Part shown: positions 1 through 7,548 of the stretch, one piece after another
Layout: the number at the start of each line of letters is the position of its first letter
Numbering within the stretch: position 1 is the first letter of the stretch
DNA from: a virus
DNA length: 24,335 nucleotides
IMG/VR virus record: IMGVR_UViG_3300048592_001396
Span: 1 to 24,335 of that record
Strand: one strand, 5' to 3'
Position numbers and translations under genes: made by a program
The notes under the pieces: generated by a model
Told to the model about the DNA's origin: nothing
The model's input: the letters and a program-made list of their open reading frames with translations, nothing else
The model's database searches: none

Positions 1-513
1 CTAAAATGAATAACCTATTGAAAAAGTAATTGGTAAAGGTGTTGCAAATCGCAATAAGCCACAACTTAAAGAAATATCAATAGAAGAATCATCAAAAAGA
101 TAAAGTGGGGCATCAAATTCTACCACATTACCAAATGATGGGTAGGCCGAAGAAATCACTAAAAATGTTGCTATTTTAACTAATAAAAACGTATTAAATA
201 CATTTGTTTTATACCCAAAATTAAATCCTCCGCAAATCAGTCCGCCCTGGCTACCAGGATTATGTTTCCCACCATAAAACGAAAAATAATATCCATAACC
301 AAGAAAATCATTGGAGGAACTATTACTAGATATTGATAAAAATAATCCAGCAGATTTCATTTTAGAATGATAAGGAAAATACCCAATTCGCAGAGCTATA
401 ATTCCATTATGCAGTGTAGTATCGGTGGAATTTAGAGATATCGAATAGTCATCTGCTAAACAGTCTATTCTAATAAATTGCCAACAAAACAGTATCACTA
501 ATATTAGTCTCAT
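1..513 (-). CDS. small secreted or outer-membrane barrel-like protein
   Basis: I do not recognise a named family. The 170-residue product begins with a short basic start and a hydrophobic stretch (residues about 2-20), which reads as a signal peptide. The rest alternates polar and aromatic residues, with many Gly, Ser and Phe/Tyr, and the chain ends in an aromatic residue (FSIGYSF), as outer-membrane beta-barrels often do. The gene is complete: its TAG stop lies at the very first bases of the window and the ATG at 511-513. The start has no clear ribosome binding site, but the stop of the preceding lipoprotein gene is only 8 bases upstream, so the two are probably co-transcribed and translationally coupled. 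A role in the outer membrane is inference. Confidence 0.55.
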   Translation of the reverse strand: MRLILVILFCWQFIRIDCLADDYSISLNSTDTTLHNGIIALRIGYFPYHSKMKSAGLFLSISSNSSSNDFLGYGYYFSFYGGKHNPGSQGGLICGGFNFGYKTNVFNTFLLVKIATFLVISSAYPSFGNVVEFDAPLYLFDDSSIDISLSCGLLRFATPLPITFSIGYSF

Positions 514-521
514 AGAGTTTC

Positions 522-1586
522 TTAAATTAGTATTCCTCTAATAATGTAAGATCTAGTGCCATCCGACGCCAATAAAAATACAACATTTTCAAATACTTCC
601 ACATCATAATAACTTAGTTTTGGCAATTGTTCGAAGCGGTACCAATCAATTCCATTATAATGCATTACACCAAAATCTTGATTTGCAAGAAAAATATTGT
701 TTTCATCTGTTCCATTAAACTGCCCATAAATTCCTGCTTTAATAATTATCCAACTATTTCCATTTTTTTTCACAAAACCAACATCCCCACTTCCAAAAAT
801 AATTCCGTCTATTTTTTTCATTAACGTAGGATATGAAACTCTATTATAAGTTGATGAAGTAATATTGGAATCAATCAAAGTCCAATTTGCCCCTTCATAT
901 CGATACAAATAATCAGCTATGTAATATCCTCCTCCTATTAAAGTTTGTTCAGTATGTCCTGTTGCATAAACTTCATTAGAATTTATTGAGACTAAATTAT
1001 TTAATAATAGCTTTTCATTTCCCAAAAAATATTTTTGCCAAATATTTCCATCATATTTAAATATATTTCCTTTAGCTCCTCCAGTCCAAACTTCATTCTC
1101 GTTTGACCAACACAGGGTATAAAGTGTTGATGAACTTGGTAAGTTATGTACTATCCAATTTCCATTTAAGTATTGCAATACATAAGCACTATCTGTAAAA
1201 CTTGGTGGTGGTCCAGGGCTATAATATTTTGCCTTTCCAACAAAAAAAATGTTATTTGAACTATTGCCTTCTATACAATAAAATTGTTTAATAAAATTAG
1301 TTGGTGGGTTAGATATTACGTTCCATTTGTTACCAATATAATGATAAATACATTTAGTATTGTCAGCATCATAACCACATAGCCAAACATCTTCAGGTGA
1401 ACTGCCCCACATAGAAACCATATTAGTTTGAATACTACCTGTTAGTAAAGTATCTATATTCCAGACATAATTTCTGGATCCTGGTTTATTTTCGTTATTG
1501 TTTGGTTCAGTTGAGTTGCAAGAGATAGTCTGGAAAAGTATTCCTATTAAAAAGAGAAGTGTAAAATGGATTTGATAATGATTCAA
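522..1586 (-). CDS. lipoprotein with beta-propeller-like repeats
   Basis: The 354-residue product has a lipoprotein signal: a hydrophobic segment at residues 8-19 followed by a lipobox-like QTISC with the lipidation Cys at residue 23, then an Asn/Pro/Glu-rich linker. The mature part contains repeats about 45-50 residues apart of the form S-x-N/E-(D/E)-V/I-(W/F/Y)-x-x-G, for example SSPEDVWLCG, SSNNIFFVG, ENEVWTGG, SNEVYATG and DENNIFLA, often followed by Y-x-G-x-x-W. This spacing suggests blades of a beta-propeller. The gene starts with TTG at 1584-1586, about 9 bases after a GGGGA element; no other start retains the signal peptide. It is transcribed with the downstream 170-aa gene. It looks like a host cell-surface protein outside the mobile element; its substrate is unknown. 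Confidence 0.6.
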   Translation of the reverse strand: MNHYQIHFTLLFLIGILFQTISCNSTEPNNNENKPGSRNYVWNIDTLLTGSIQTNMVSMWGSSPEDVWLCGYDADNTKCIYHYIGNKWNVISNPPTNFIKQFYCIEGNSSNNIFFVGKAKYYSPGPPPSFTDSAYVLQYLNGNWIVHNLPSSSTLYTLCWSNENEVWTGGAKGNIFKYDGNIWQKYFLGNEKLLLNNLVSINSNEVYATGHTEQTLIGGGYYIADYLYRYEGANWTLIDSNITSSTYNRVSYPTLMKKIDGIIFGSGDVGFVKKNGNSWIIIKAGIYGQFNGTDENNIFLANQDFGVMHYNGIDWYRFEQLPKLSYYDVEVFENVVFLLASDGTRSYIIRGILI

Positions 1587-1618
1587 AATTATTTCCCCGA
1601 TAAATATTAAATTTCAAC

Positions 1619-1649
1619 TTTGATAAAGAATGAATGATTATTTATCAAA
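1619..1649. promoter_or_regulatory. inverted repeat upstream of the lipoprotein gene
   Basis: TTTGATAAA and TTTATCAAA form a perfect 9-base inverted repeat with a 13-base loop, 33 bases upstream of the lipoprotein start. It could be an operator or a transcript hairpin; nothing in the sequence decides between these. Confidence 0.4.
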
Positions 1650-1851
1650 TCATTAATAACACAAAAAACAACCTTGATGGAAGTTAAATTAGCAAACACT
1701 ATACCCATAAATCCCTCATTAAATAAAACAACTAATATCTTATTTGAAATTAACAAAATGAAAATTCAAACTCAATATATTATTAATAATTTCTTGAAAA
1801 AATTATTGTCTCTATTTATTCTAATATCAAGCACACATTTTCTAATTTTTT

Positions 1852-1927
1852 TTGGACGCCTGTCCCCATTTCCACCCTATTTTCAATCGCAATCAAAAAT
1901 AATATCTTTTTCTGTCCTCGCGTCCAA
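1852..1927. repeat. 76-bp element with 8-bp terminal inverted repeats
   Basis: TTGGACGC (1852-1859) and GCGTCCAA (1920-1927) are perfect inverted termini. Just inside them lie two direct copies of CTGTCC. The minus strand contains GGGGACAGGC, a motif often seen beside REP-associated IS200-like transposases (from memory). No coding potential is visible. It lies in the spacer between the host genes and the mobile element, so it could be a small non-autonomous palindromic element. Confidence 0.35.
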
Positions 1928-1936
1928 TTATAAATT

Positions 1937-1978
1937 CCTCTCCCTTAACGAAAGGGAGAGGATACAGGTGAGGGTTCG
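1937..1978. repeat. palindromic repeat after the primase stop
   Basis: CCTCTCCCTT (1937-1946) pairs with AAGGGAGAGG (1952-1961) around a five-base loop and is followed by ACAGGTGAGGGTT. Related hairpins followed by a similar G-rich tail occur inside the primase gene (3942) and at 14229. The element lies directly downstream of the primase stop codon, so it may also act as a transcription or mRNA 3' structure, although it lacks a U-run. Confidence 0.55.
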
Positions 1979-4303
1979 TCAAGCAGCTTCCTTCAAGCCC
2001 TTCAACTCTATCATTCTTGTAGAACCCGATTTACTCTCAATAACTTCCACAGCTTTAATTCGTGCATAAATCTTAAGCCAACGTGTGAATTTACCCTGGT
2101 TAAGTCTCTCAAGTTCTGGATATTCTTTTGTAAACTGCTCGAATAGATCTTTCTTGTTGTAAGGGTTATTAAAGACAAGCCCATCACTGAACTCTGCAAA
2201 TTCAGCACAAGTTTCATCCACCAAACGCTTACGATCAAGATTAACATAAGCATACGGCATCAATCCATTTGCAAGATAAAGCTGCAGACACCTGATCATA
2301 TAATTATAGAAAGCATTCCATTCATCTTTGTTCCAGCCATCAAAGAACATCTTACCGAACTCATCAAATGGTCTGTTGTTTTTATTATAATGGTCCGAGA
2401 ACTCAACAATAAACTGCCTATCAATAGTCGAATCATCAACGCCCTTTATCGAGTAATTAGTAGAGATCACTACTTTAGGCGATTCGGAAAAGGGTATGTA
2501 CATTTCATCTTTGTTTTTCTTCTCTATCGTAATGCCTTCAGTAAGGATCGAGAACAGCTTATCGAAGGGAAATTTCTCTTTCATATCTTCAATAGAAATG
2601 ATATTAGTATCTGCATTAACTCTCTGGAAAGCAAAATTCTTTCCGATGTCAAAGTTTCTGCCATCCTCAATAACAATATTTCGCAGCTTACCGATCGCTT
2701 TGATTACAAGACCTTTACCGCTTCTGCCAAAAGCACCTTCGCTCATTTTTTCATCAATAAAAACAATTGCCTTTGCATTATTGGCATCTTTAAAGTTATG
2801 TAATAGATAACCAACCCCGGATTTTAAAGCTCTAAACCTTTCTTTATCCTTCCGGCATACATTATACTGAAAGTCTTCAAAATCAGTGTGTTCATTTATC
2901 GGATAAAATTCACCATCTATTATCTGTCTCTTCCATATATACTTATCAAGCAGCTTGTATGCAGTTAACTGAAATGCATCTTTAGTCACTTCAACTATGC
3001 CATTCTTAAAGAACAGGTAAGCTTTAACTTTAGAATCTCGCAGGAACTCAATATTCTTTGTGATCAGAAATTCAAAAAATCCTGTAACAAAGTATTGCCC
3101 TGCCCCACGCATCAAAGCATCAATTACCTCTTGCCTATTTACGCCATCAAATTCTTCAATATCAATATGATGTAGATAATTAAGCACATAATCTTTAACA
3201 AAGATCGGTTCAAATTCAGCAACTATGTTCTGATCGCTTTTTACAAACAAGTAATTGTTATCTTTTTTAATTTTAAAGAATCCTTCTCTTTCAAGGAACT
3301 TCTTAAACTTAGTTCTGCTTATTCGTACTCTGCCTTTGTCATCCAGATCCCAGAACTTTAGAAAAGGTTTTCTCCATCCATTTATTTCTGCTATATGAAA
3401 TAATGTGCCGAGTGTTATCCTGCCGTCATAATCTTTCAAAAGCGAATCAAACTTTCTTCTTATTCCTGATTCGCTATCATTATAGTTTGGATTACTTATA
3501 CTCATCATTTCAAAATATTCGTAACCCGCTTCTCCTAAGGAGGCAAGTGCAAAACCGCATTTAAGCCATTCATCGTATGAGCCGTCAGGCAGACTTTTCC
3601 CTAAATATTCAGCGGCACTAAAAAGCGTATCTTCATCAAAATACTTTCTTTCCGCAAAGTAATTGATTGTTTTCTCTTCGTTTTCATCGGCATCAATTTT
3701 AATTTCAGTGATGCAATGTTTTTTAAGACATTGTATTACAACTTCTAAATCCACATAAGCAGGTGCTTCAGTTGGTTCGATATTAATATAATCGTAAATG
3801 CCGCCGGTAGGGTGCTGCGAAGGAGGTAATAAAGTTTGACATTCTTTAGCTCTAAACTCTAAATGATGACACAATCCTTCAGATTTCATTTTTAATTTAT
3901 AAACTGCTTTATCGCCGCCAATCTCATCCAATACATTTAATCCCCTCTCGAGAGGGGTAGGGGTGTGTAAATTGCATCTGAAATAAATATGATAACCGCT
4001 GCCACTCCCGCTTTGTATAACCCAGTTATAAGTATCAGGTAATCCAAGATCAGAAAGAAGCATTTTTATTAACTCTGGATTCTCAATACCATCAATATCA
4101 AAGCATCGTATGTCATTAATGCCCATTACTCCACCGATGCCTGTTGCATTAGTCCAGTCCATATTTTCAATATCATCAACAGTTTGTTTTTCTATTTGCC
4201 ATTTATCCCAGGCAATCAAAGGACGTTTTTCTTTTACTGGTAAAACATTAAAACCAAACTTTTCAAAATATGCTATTGCATATGTTTTATTGAAAGGGGT
4301 CAT
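1979..4303 (-). CDS. primase-polymerase / SF3-type helicase fusion
   Basis: This 774-residue replication protein probably primes and unwinds DNA for the mobile element. The N-terminus is a bifunctional primase-polymerase domain: FDID with the metal-binding Asp pair (residues 68-71), GSGSGYHIYF (99-108) and the HHLEFRA / LLPPSQHPTGG segment (146-168). Residues about 242-310 (SYDEWLKCGFALASLG to FHIAEINGW) match a PriCT-2-type linker. The C-terminal half is an SF3-like helicase: Walker A GAFGRSGKG (523-531), Walker B IISIEDM (568-574) and the STN sensor (614-616). ATG at 4301-4303 is preceded by AGGAG. The gene lies 115 bases downstream of the integrase on the same strand. A palindromic repeat is inserted in frame at residues 116-121. 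Such fusions are typical of phage satellites, plasmids and some prophages. Confidence 0.9.
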   Translation of the reverse strand: MTPFNKTYAIAYFEKFGFNVLPVKEKRPLIAWDKWQIEKQTVDDIENMDWTNATGIGGVMGINDIRCFDIDGIENPELIKMLLSDLGLPDTYNWVIQSGSGSGYHIYFRCNLHTPTPLERGLNVLDEIGGDKAVYKLKMKSEGLCHHLEFRAKECQTLLPPSQHPTGGIYDYINIEPTEAPAYVDLEVVIQCLKKHCITEIKIDADENEEKTINYFAERKYFDEDTLFSAAEYLGKSLPDGSYDEWLKCGFALASLGEAGYEYFEMMSISNPNYNDSESGIRRKFDSLLKDYDGRITLGTLFHIAEINGWRKPFLKFWDLDDKGRVRISRTKFKKFLEREGFFKIKKDNNYLFVKSDQNIVAEFEPIFVKDYVLNYLHHIDIEEFDGVNRQEVIDALMRGAGQYFVTGFFEFLITKNIEFLRDSKVKAYLFFKNGIVEVTKDAFQLTAYKLLDKYIWKRQIIDGEFYPINEHTDFEDFQYNVCRKDKERFRALKSGVGYLLHNFKDANNAKAIVFIDEKMSEGAFGRSGKGLVIKAIGKLRNIVIEDGRNFDIGKNFAFQRVNADTNIISIEDMKEKFPFDKLFSILTEGITIEKKNKDEMYIPFSESPKVVISTNYSIKGVDDSTIDRQFIVEFSDHYNKNNRPFDEFGKMFFDGWNKDEWNAFYNYMIRCLQLYLANGLMPYAYVNLDRKRLVDETCAEFAEFSDGLVFNNPYNKKDLFEQFTKEYPELERLNQGKFTRWLKIYARIKAVEVIESKSGSTRMIELKGLKEAA
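3942..3967. repeat. palindromic repeat inserted in frame in the primase gene
   Basis: CCCCTCTCGAGAGGGG is a perfect 16-base palindrome followed by TAGGGGTGTG. It resembles the hairpin-plus-G-rich-tail elements at 1937 and 14229. It encodes PLERGL and nearby residues in the primase-polymerase domain without breaking the frame. Confidence 0.6.
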
Positions 4304-4379
4304 TTACATCTCCTGCTTTATAATTATAAATTATTTTATTATTCATTTTTCATTTCTCCTTTTTATTTTCGCTTCTTCA

Positions 4380-4421
4380 CCTGTCCGCTGTGGCGGATTG
4401 ATCATTGAGCATTTAACATTA
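4380..4421. repeat. short dispersed repeat at the integrase 3' end
   Basis: CCTGTCCGCTGTGGCGGATT contains the hairpin TCCGC-TGTG-GCGGA and is followed by an ATCATTGAGCATTTAACATT tail. An almost identical unit, with CCGTGG in place of CTGTGG, lies at 16224 beside the large terminase, and a hairpin-only copy is at 13529. The last bases reach the integrase stop codon. Confidence 0.6.
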
Positions 4422-5423
4422 TAAAAGCCCAACCGCATCTCTCATATCATCCATTCCAACGTGTGTATACGCCATAGTAGTCTGGATGTTCGCGTGGCCT
4501 GCAATTCTCTGAACAGATGGCACATTAGCACCCTTTAATATCATTCCCGTAATACTACCGTGGCGGATACTATGGAAATGTATCGCTTCATCAATACCAG
4601 CTTTTCTGCTGGCTTTCTTAAACTGCTTTGATAGATAATCAGCAGTAAAACAATAACCACTGCTCTTGCAAAAAACATATCGCTTTTTGTCCGGCAATTG
4701 AACCAAATTAATTTCACATCCATCAGCTTCATTCCTTTTGACTTTTGACATTTGACTTTTGCCATTTCTTAAAAGAATTTCTTTAACCTTCGGATGAATA
4801 GGGATCACTCTTTGCTTGCGGGTTTTAGTTTTGAAGTTTTCGTTACCGATTGTAAGTAGATCTTTTTTCAGATTAACATCCTGCCAGGTTATATTCACAA
4901 CTTCACCCCGTCGTAAGCCTGTATAAAAAGTTACAGCAACCATATCCCTTATAACCTCGTTCTCTATAAACGGCATTATTTTATAAAGCATCTCTTCAGT
5001 TAAATGGGCTGCCCTCAAGTTTTGTCTTTTGGGTAGTTCAACTTGTTCAAAAGGATTTGAAGAAACATAATTCCATTTGATCAGCTTATTCCACATTGTT
5101 CTTGCCGTCTTACAGTAATTATATACAGCTTTAGGTGCATTCTTTTTTAACGTATCAAGAAAGCATTCACAATCTCTAAGCATTATCGTTCTTAAGTCTC
5201 GGTTTGCAGGAAAGTATTCCAGTAAATACTTGCAAACCAGCTTCACACCTTCAAGCGTCTTAGGTGCTCTGTTATGACTAACAAAACTCAAATACTCATT
5301 TACACCACGTTCAAGAGTAATAACAGCATTACTACAGACCTGGCCATCCCCCAGAATGGCCGCAATCTGTAATAACTTTTCAAGTTTGTCTTTATCTATA
5401 TTTTGTAATGCTTCTAAATCCAT
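4419..5423 (-). CDS. tyrosine recombinase / integrase
   Basis: This 334-residue site-specific recombinase has an N-terminal SAM-like core-binding domain (residues about 35-125) and a C-terminal catalytic domain. Visible catalytic residues are Arg171 in TGLRRGE, a Lys in the FKTKTRK hairpin (about 198-203), His284 and Arg287 in HSIRH, His310 in AGH, and the nucleophile Tyr319 in MAYTHV. It presumably integrates and excises the element. ATG at 5421-5423 is preceded by a weak AGAAGAAG. A 57-aa gene lies upstream and the primase downstream, all on the minus strand. An extra stretch at residues about 220-230 (MSKVK) derives from a TTTTGAC-type simple repeat. I found no convincing direct-repeat att pair in the window. 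Confidence 0.93.
   Translation of the reverse strand: MDLEALQNIDKDKLEKLLQIAAILGDGQVCSNAVITLERGVNEYLSFVSHNRAPKTLEGVKLVCKYLLEYFPANRDLRTIMLRDCECFLDTLKKNAPKAVYNYCKTARTMWNKLIKWNYVSSNPFEQVELPKRQNLRAAHLTEEMLYKIMPFIENEVIRDMVAVTFYTGLRRGEVVNITWQDVNLKKDLLTIGNENFKTKTRKQRVIPIHPKVKEILLRNGKSQMSKVKRNEADGCEINLVQLPDKKRYVFCKSSGYCFTADYLSKQFKKASRKAGIDEAIHFHSIRHGSITGMILKGANVPSVQRIAGHANIQTTMAYTHVGMDDMRDAVGLL
4735..4762. repeat. TTTTGAC simple repeat inside the integrase gene
   Basis: Three near-copies of (T)TTTGAC follow one another and are read in frame as the QMSKVKR region of the integrase, between the catalytic Lys and His motifs. This is where a surface loop would be tolerated. Confidence 0.4.
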
Positions 5424-5455
5424 CTTCTTCTAATTATTGCTTTTATCATATTTCA

Positions 5456-5517
5456 TTGAACATTGAAAATTGAACCTTTAACATTCACCGCTATGCGCTC
5501 TGCTCTCTGCCCTATGC
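5456..5517. repeat. A/T-rich and CTCTGC-type repeats between the small gene and the integrase
   Basis: The spacer holds TTGAACATTG and TTGAACCTTTAACATT units, related to the tails of the repeats at 4380 and 16224. They are followed by a CTCTGC-rich stretch whose CTCTGCCCTATGC (5505-5517) recurs exactly at 15944-15956 inside the portal gene. No gene is visible here. Confidence 0.5.
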
Positions 5518-5690
5518 TATTCTAAAAGCACTTCCAACTCCTCTATCGTTTCACTCAAATCATAAACCTTCTGGTTTATTTCCTTAATCTTGACTTCAAC
5601 ATCATAATTGGCCTGGTCATAGATTATCTCTTCCAGTTTCCTGATTATAAACCATAGGTTTATTCTTAGCACCAAAATTTTATCAGACAT
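5517..5690 (-). CDS. small helical protein upstream of the integrase
   Basis: This 57-residue protein begins at the ATG at 5688-5690, because GGAG lies 5-6 bases upstream of it. A further 11 codons upstream are open but would overlap the hairpin at 5709-5751 and have no binding site. The product is Glu/Ile/Lys-rich, with heptad-like spacing in the last 30 residues (EINQKVYDLSETIEELEVLL), so it probably forms a short coiled coil. It lies 93 bases upstream of the integrase on the same strand. It could be a recombination directionality factor or replication accessory protein, but it has no visible HTH and I do not recognise a family. Confidence 0.5.
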   Translation of the reverse strand: MSDKILVLRINLWFIIRKLEEIIYDQANYDVEVKIKEINQKVYDLSETIEELEVLLE

Positions 5691-5708
5691 ATAAACTCCA
5701 TTAAAAAG

Positions 5709-5751
5709 TAAAGCCTCGCTCATTCATACGGCTAAATGAGACGAGGCTTTA
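5709..5751 (-). terminator. probable terminator of the QueC-like operon
   Basis: TAAAGCCTCG and CGAGGCTTTA pair perfectly and enclose a second stem, CTCATT/AATGAG, with one bulged A and a ten-base loop. On the minus strand the stem is followed by a T-rich run (TTTACTTTTT). It lies about 130 bases after the QueC-like stop codon and just before the 57-aa gene. It could also work weakly on the plus strand. Confidence 0.6.
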
Positions 5752-5836
5752 TAGTCCTAAATTGTCTTTTTATATTTTGCCGTATGGTGAAGAGTTTTTC
5801 ATCTTCCTATAGGTAAAGTACGTTTTATATGGGGAT

Positions 5837-5871
5837 GTAAGGAAGGGTGTAAGTCTTACGTTTTTCTTACG
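5837..5871. repeat. phased GTAAG / CTTACG repeats
   Basis: GTAAG occurs at 5837 and 5849 and CTTACG at 5855 and 5866, i.e. sites about one helical turn (11-12 bases) apart with an inverted arrangement in the middle. This is the look of a protein-binding array (integrase arm sites, replication iterons or an operator). It lies between the QueC-like gene and the integrase unit. Confidence 0.35.
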
Positions 5872-5880
5872 TTGTGCGAG

Positions 5881-7548
5881 CTAAATCTTAGTTTTTCCGT
5901 CTCTGATGTTTGTTAGCTCAATTCTAATACTTTCTTTTTTCTGTTTTCTTTCTTTTCCTACAAGGTCAGGATGATATAGCTCAACATATTTATCAGCCAT
6001 AGCAGTTACATTTCCATCCAATTGTTCCAGGAAATTTGGATACATATTCTGTATAAAAGACTTTAGCAATATTCTCTGGCTTGCTTTGCTTTCAGAAGGG
6101 TCATCTTCTTGGTATGTTCTCTTCTTAAGTATTAAATTATAAAATGAATTTTGCCTCAGCTTATTGAAAGGCTTATAATAGATACTTTCCATTCTCTGTA
6201 TCGAAGTTTCTATATCTTTAGCGTGTTTTTTTGCAAGGTTATACATTTTCCCTACTCTATCAGCTTCACTTTTTCCATCAATATATTCTTCAGCTTCTAT
6301 TATCTGATCAGCTCTATTAATGTAAAATGTATCTGGATTATCATCAGCAAAGCTTTGCGCCAATCTTATATAATCCGTCAATGATTTTATCACAACGGGT
6401 TTATCTAAGTCCTCAGTTAAAAAATCATAGTCATAAATCCCGTTTTCATCAAACTTTTCTATTTCAGCGGCATAGACCGCAAACCTTCTATCAATACACT
6501 GCGAACAAACCCCGCAATGTGTGTATTGTGCCGGTTTATTTCTCGTTGAACTGCAGGAAACGGCACTATCAAGCAGTCTTTGTTTCTTATATTTCTTTAT
6601 AACTTGAAGCACTTCAGTTTTTGTTTTGAATAAAAACGGATGTTCAATCTTGAATGGCTTGCCTGCCATAATTGTAAACAATCTTTCAAGTAAAGCAATC
6701 GTCTTTGGATGTGTTGTCCGGCTTGCTCTTCCATTCATCATATCTTGTGTTTTAGCAAAATTTAGACTTGTAATACCATTCTCGAATACATAAATCTTTT
6801 CTTGATTATATGTATTGGCTATCGCAAATGCCATTGATGTGAATAAAAATGCTCTGGTTCTTTGCGTCTCGTCGATAGACTTGAGATGACTTAATCCACA
6901 ATGATATTTATAATGTTTACATCGTCCTGGATATAATTTATCTATTGCAGCAAATAAATCATCCTGTGTTTTTTTAACGCTTGGCTGCCCTGATTGATGA
7001 CTAACTAAACATAGTTCATCCTTTGTTGTTTCTAATTTTTCTATAATTCCTGCTAAAGAATCTAATCCACCTGAAAATAAAGTTATACTTATTTTTTTCT
7101 TTACGTCTAAACTTAATTGCTCTGTGTCAAAAAGATCTGCAGGAAAATCATCTGCTCCCTTGTAGAAAGTGAATTTGTATTCCTTATCTCCTGTTATAAA
7201 GCATAAAATATCATTCAGCAGTTTCTTTACTTCTTCAGTGTTCCAGAATTTTAAATCTCTTACTTTAGTATGAAAATGGAAAGAACGGCTCCAGCTATGA
7301 TATTCAACATCATTTGGTTTTCCCCTTCTAGATTCTCTATCAGCTGCAAATATATATCCCGTTATTTCTAAAAGATCTTTTACTCTTTTGGTTGTTGTAT
7401 AAATTGATGTAACAAATTTTTGAAGGGCAATATTAACATTTTTACTTGGTCCCGGATGGTATTCTAATTCAATGTATTTCGGATTGGATTTTTCTTCCTT
7501 CAGTTTTAATCCATTACAGGCTACTATGTATTCCCCACTCTCTGTCAA
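5881..7548 (-). CDS. QueC-like PP-loop enzyme, defence-associated type
   Basis: The 555-residue protein has a central QueC-like (7-cyano-7-deazaguanine synthase family) domain: PP-loop SGGLDS (159-164) for ATP pyrophosphatase chemistry, ENGITSLNFA (256-265), SRTTHP (276-281), and a zinc site made of Cys332, Cys345, Cys348 and Cys351 (CGVCSQC). Housekeeping QueC is about 220-240 residues; this one has ~150 extra residues on each side. The LVSHQS, ENG and SRTTHP segments resemble QatC-type defence proteins. The start is TTG (7546-7548), overlapping the TGA stop of the upstream gene by 4 bases, with AGGAAGAG before it, so translation is coupled. No QatA ATPase, QatD TatD nuclease or CD-NTase gene is adjacent. 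Inference: it attaches a deazaguanine base to the partner protein encoded upstream. Confidence 0.85.
   Translation of the reverse strand: MTESGEYIVACNGLKLKEEKSNPKYIELEYHPGPSKNVNIALQKFVTSIYTTTKRVKDLLEITGYIFAADRESRRGKPNDVEYHSWSRSFHFHTKVRDLKFWNTEEVKKLLNDILCFITGDKEYKFTFYKGADDFPADLFDTEQLSLDVKKKISITLFSGGLDSLAGIIEKLETTKDELCLVSHQSGQPSVKKTQDDLFAAIDKLYPGRCKHYKYHCGLSHLKSIDETQRTRAFLFTSMAFAIANTYNQEKIYVFENGITSLNFAKTQDMMNGRASRTTHPKTIALLERLFTIMAGKPFKIEHPFLFKTKTEVLQVIKKYKKQRLLDSAVSCSSTRNKPAQYTHCGVCSQCIDRRFAVYAAEIEKFDENGIYDYDFLTEDLDKPVVIKSLTDYIRLAQSFADDNPDTFYINRADQIIEAEEYIDGKSEADRVGKMYNLAKKHAKDIETSIQRMESIYYKPFNKLRQNSFYNLILKKRTYQEDDPSESKASQRILLKSFIQNMYPNFLEQLDGNVTAMADKYVELYHPDLVGKERKQKKESIRIELTNIRDGKTKI

Noticed and set aside
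1674-2069. 131-codon plus-strand frame in the spacer before the primase
   Set aside because: It has no ribosome binding site, runs through two repeats and ends inside the primase gene on the other strand; its composition is unlike a protein.
2390-2810. Plus-strand frames opposite the primase gene
   Set aside because: They are antisense shadows of the well-supported helicase domain.
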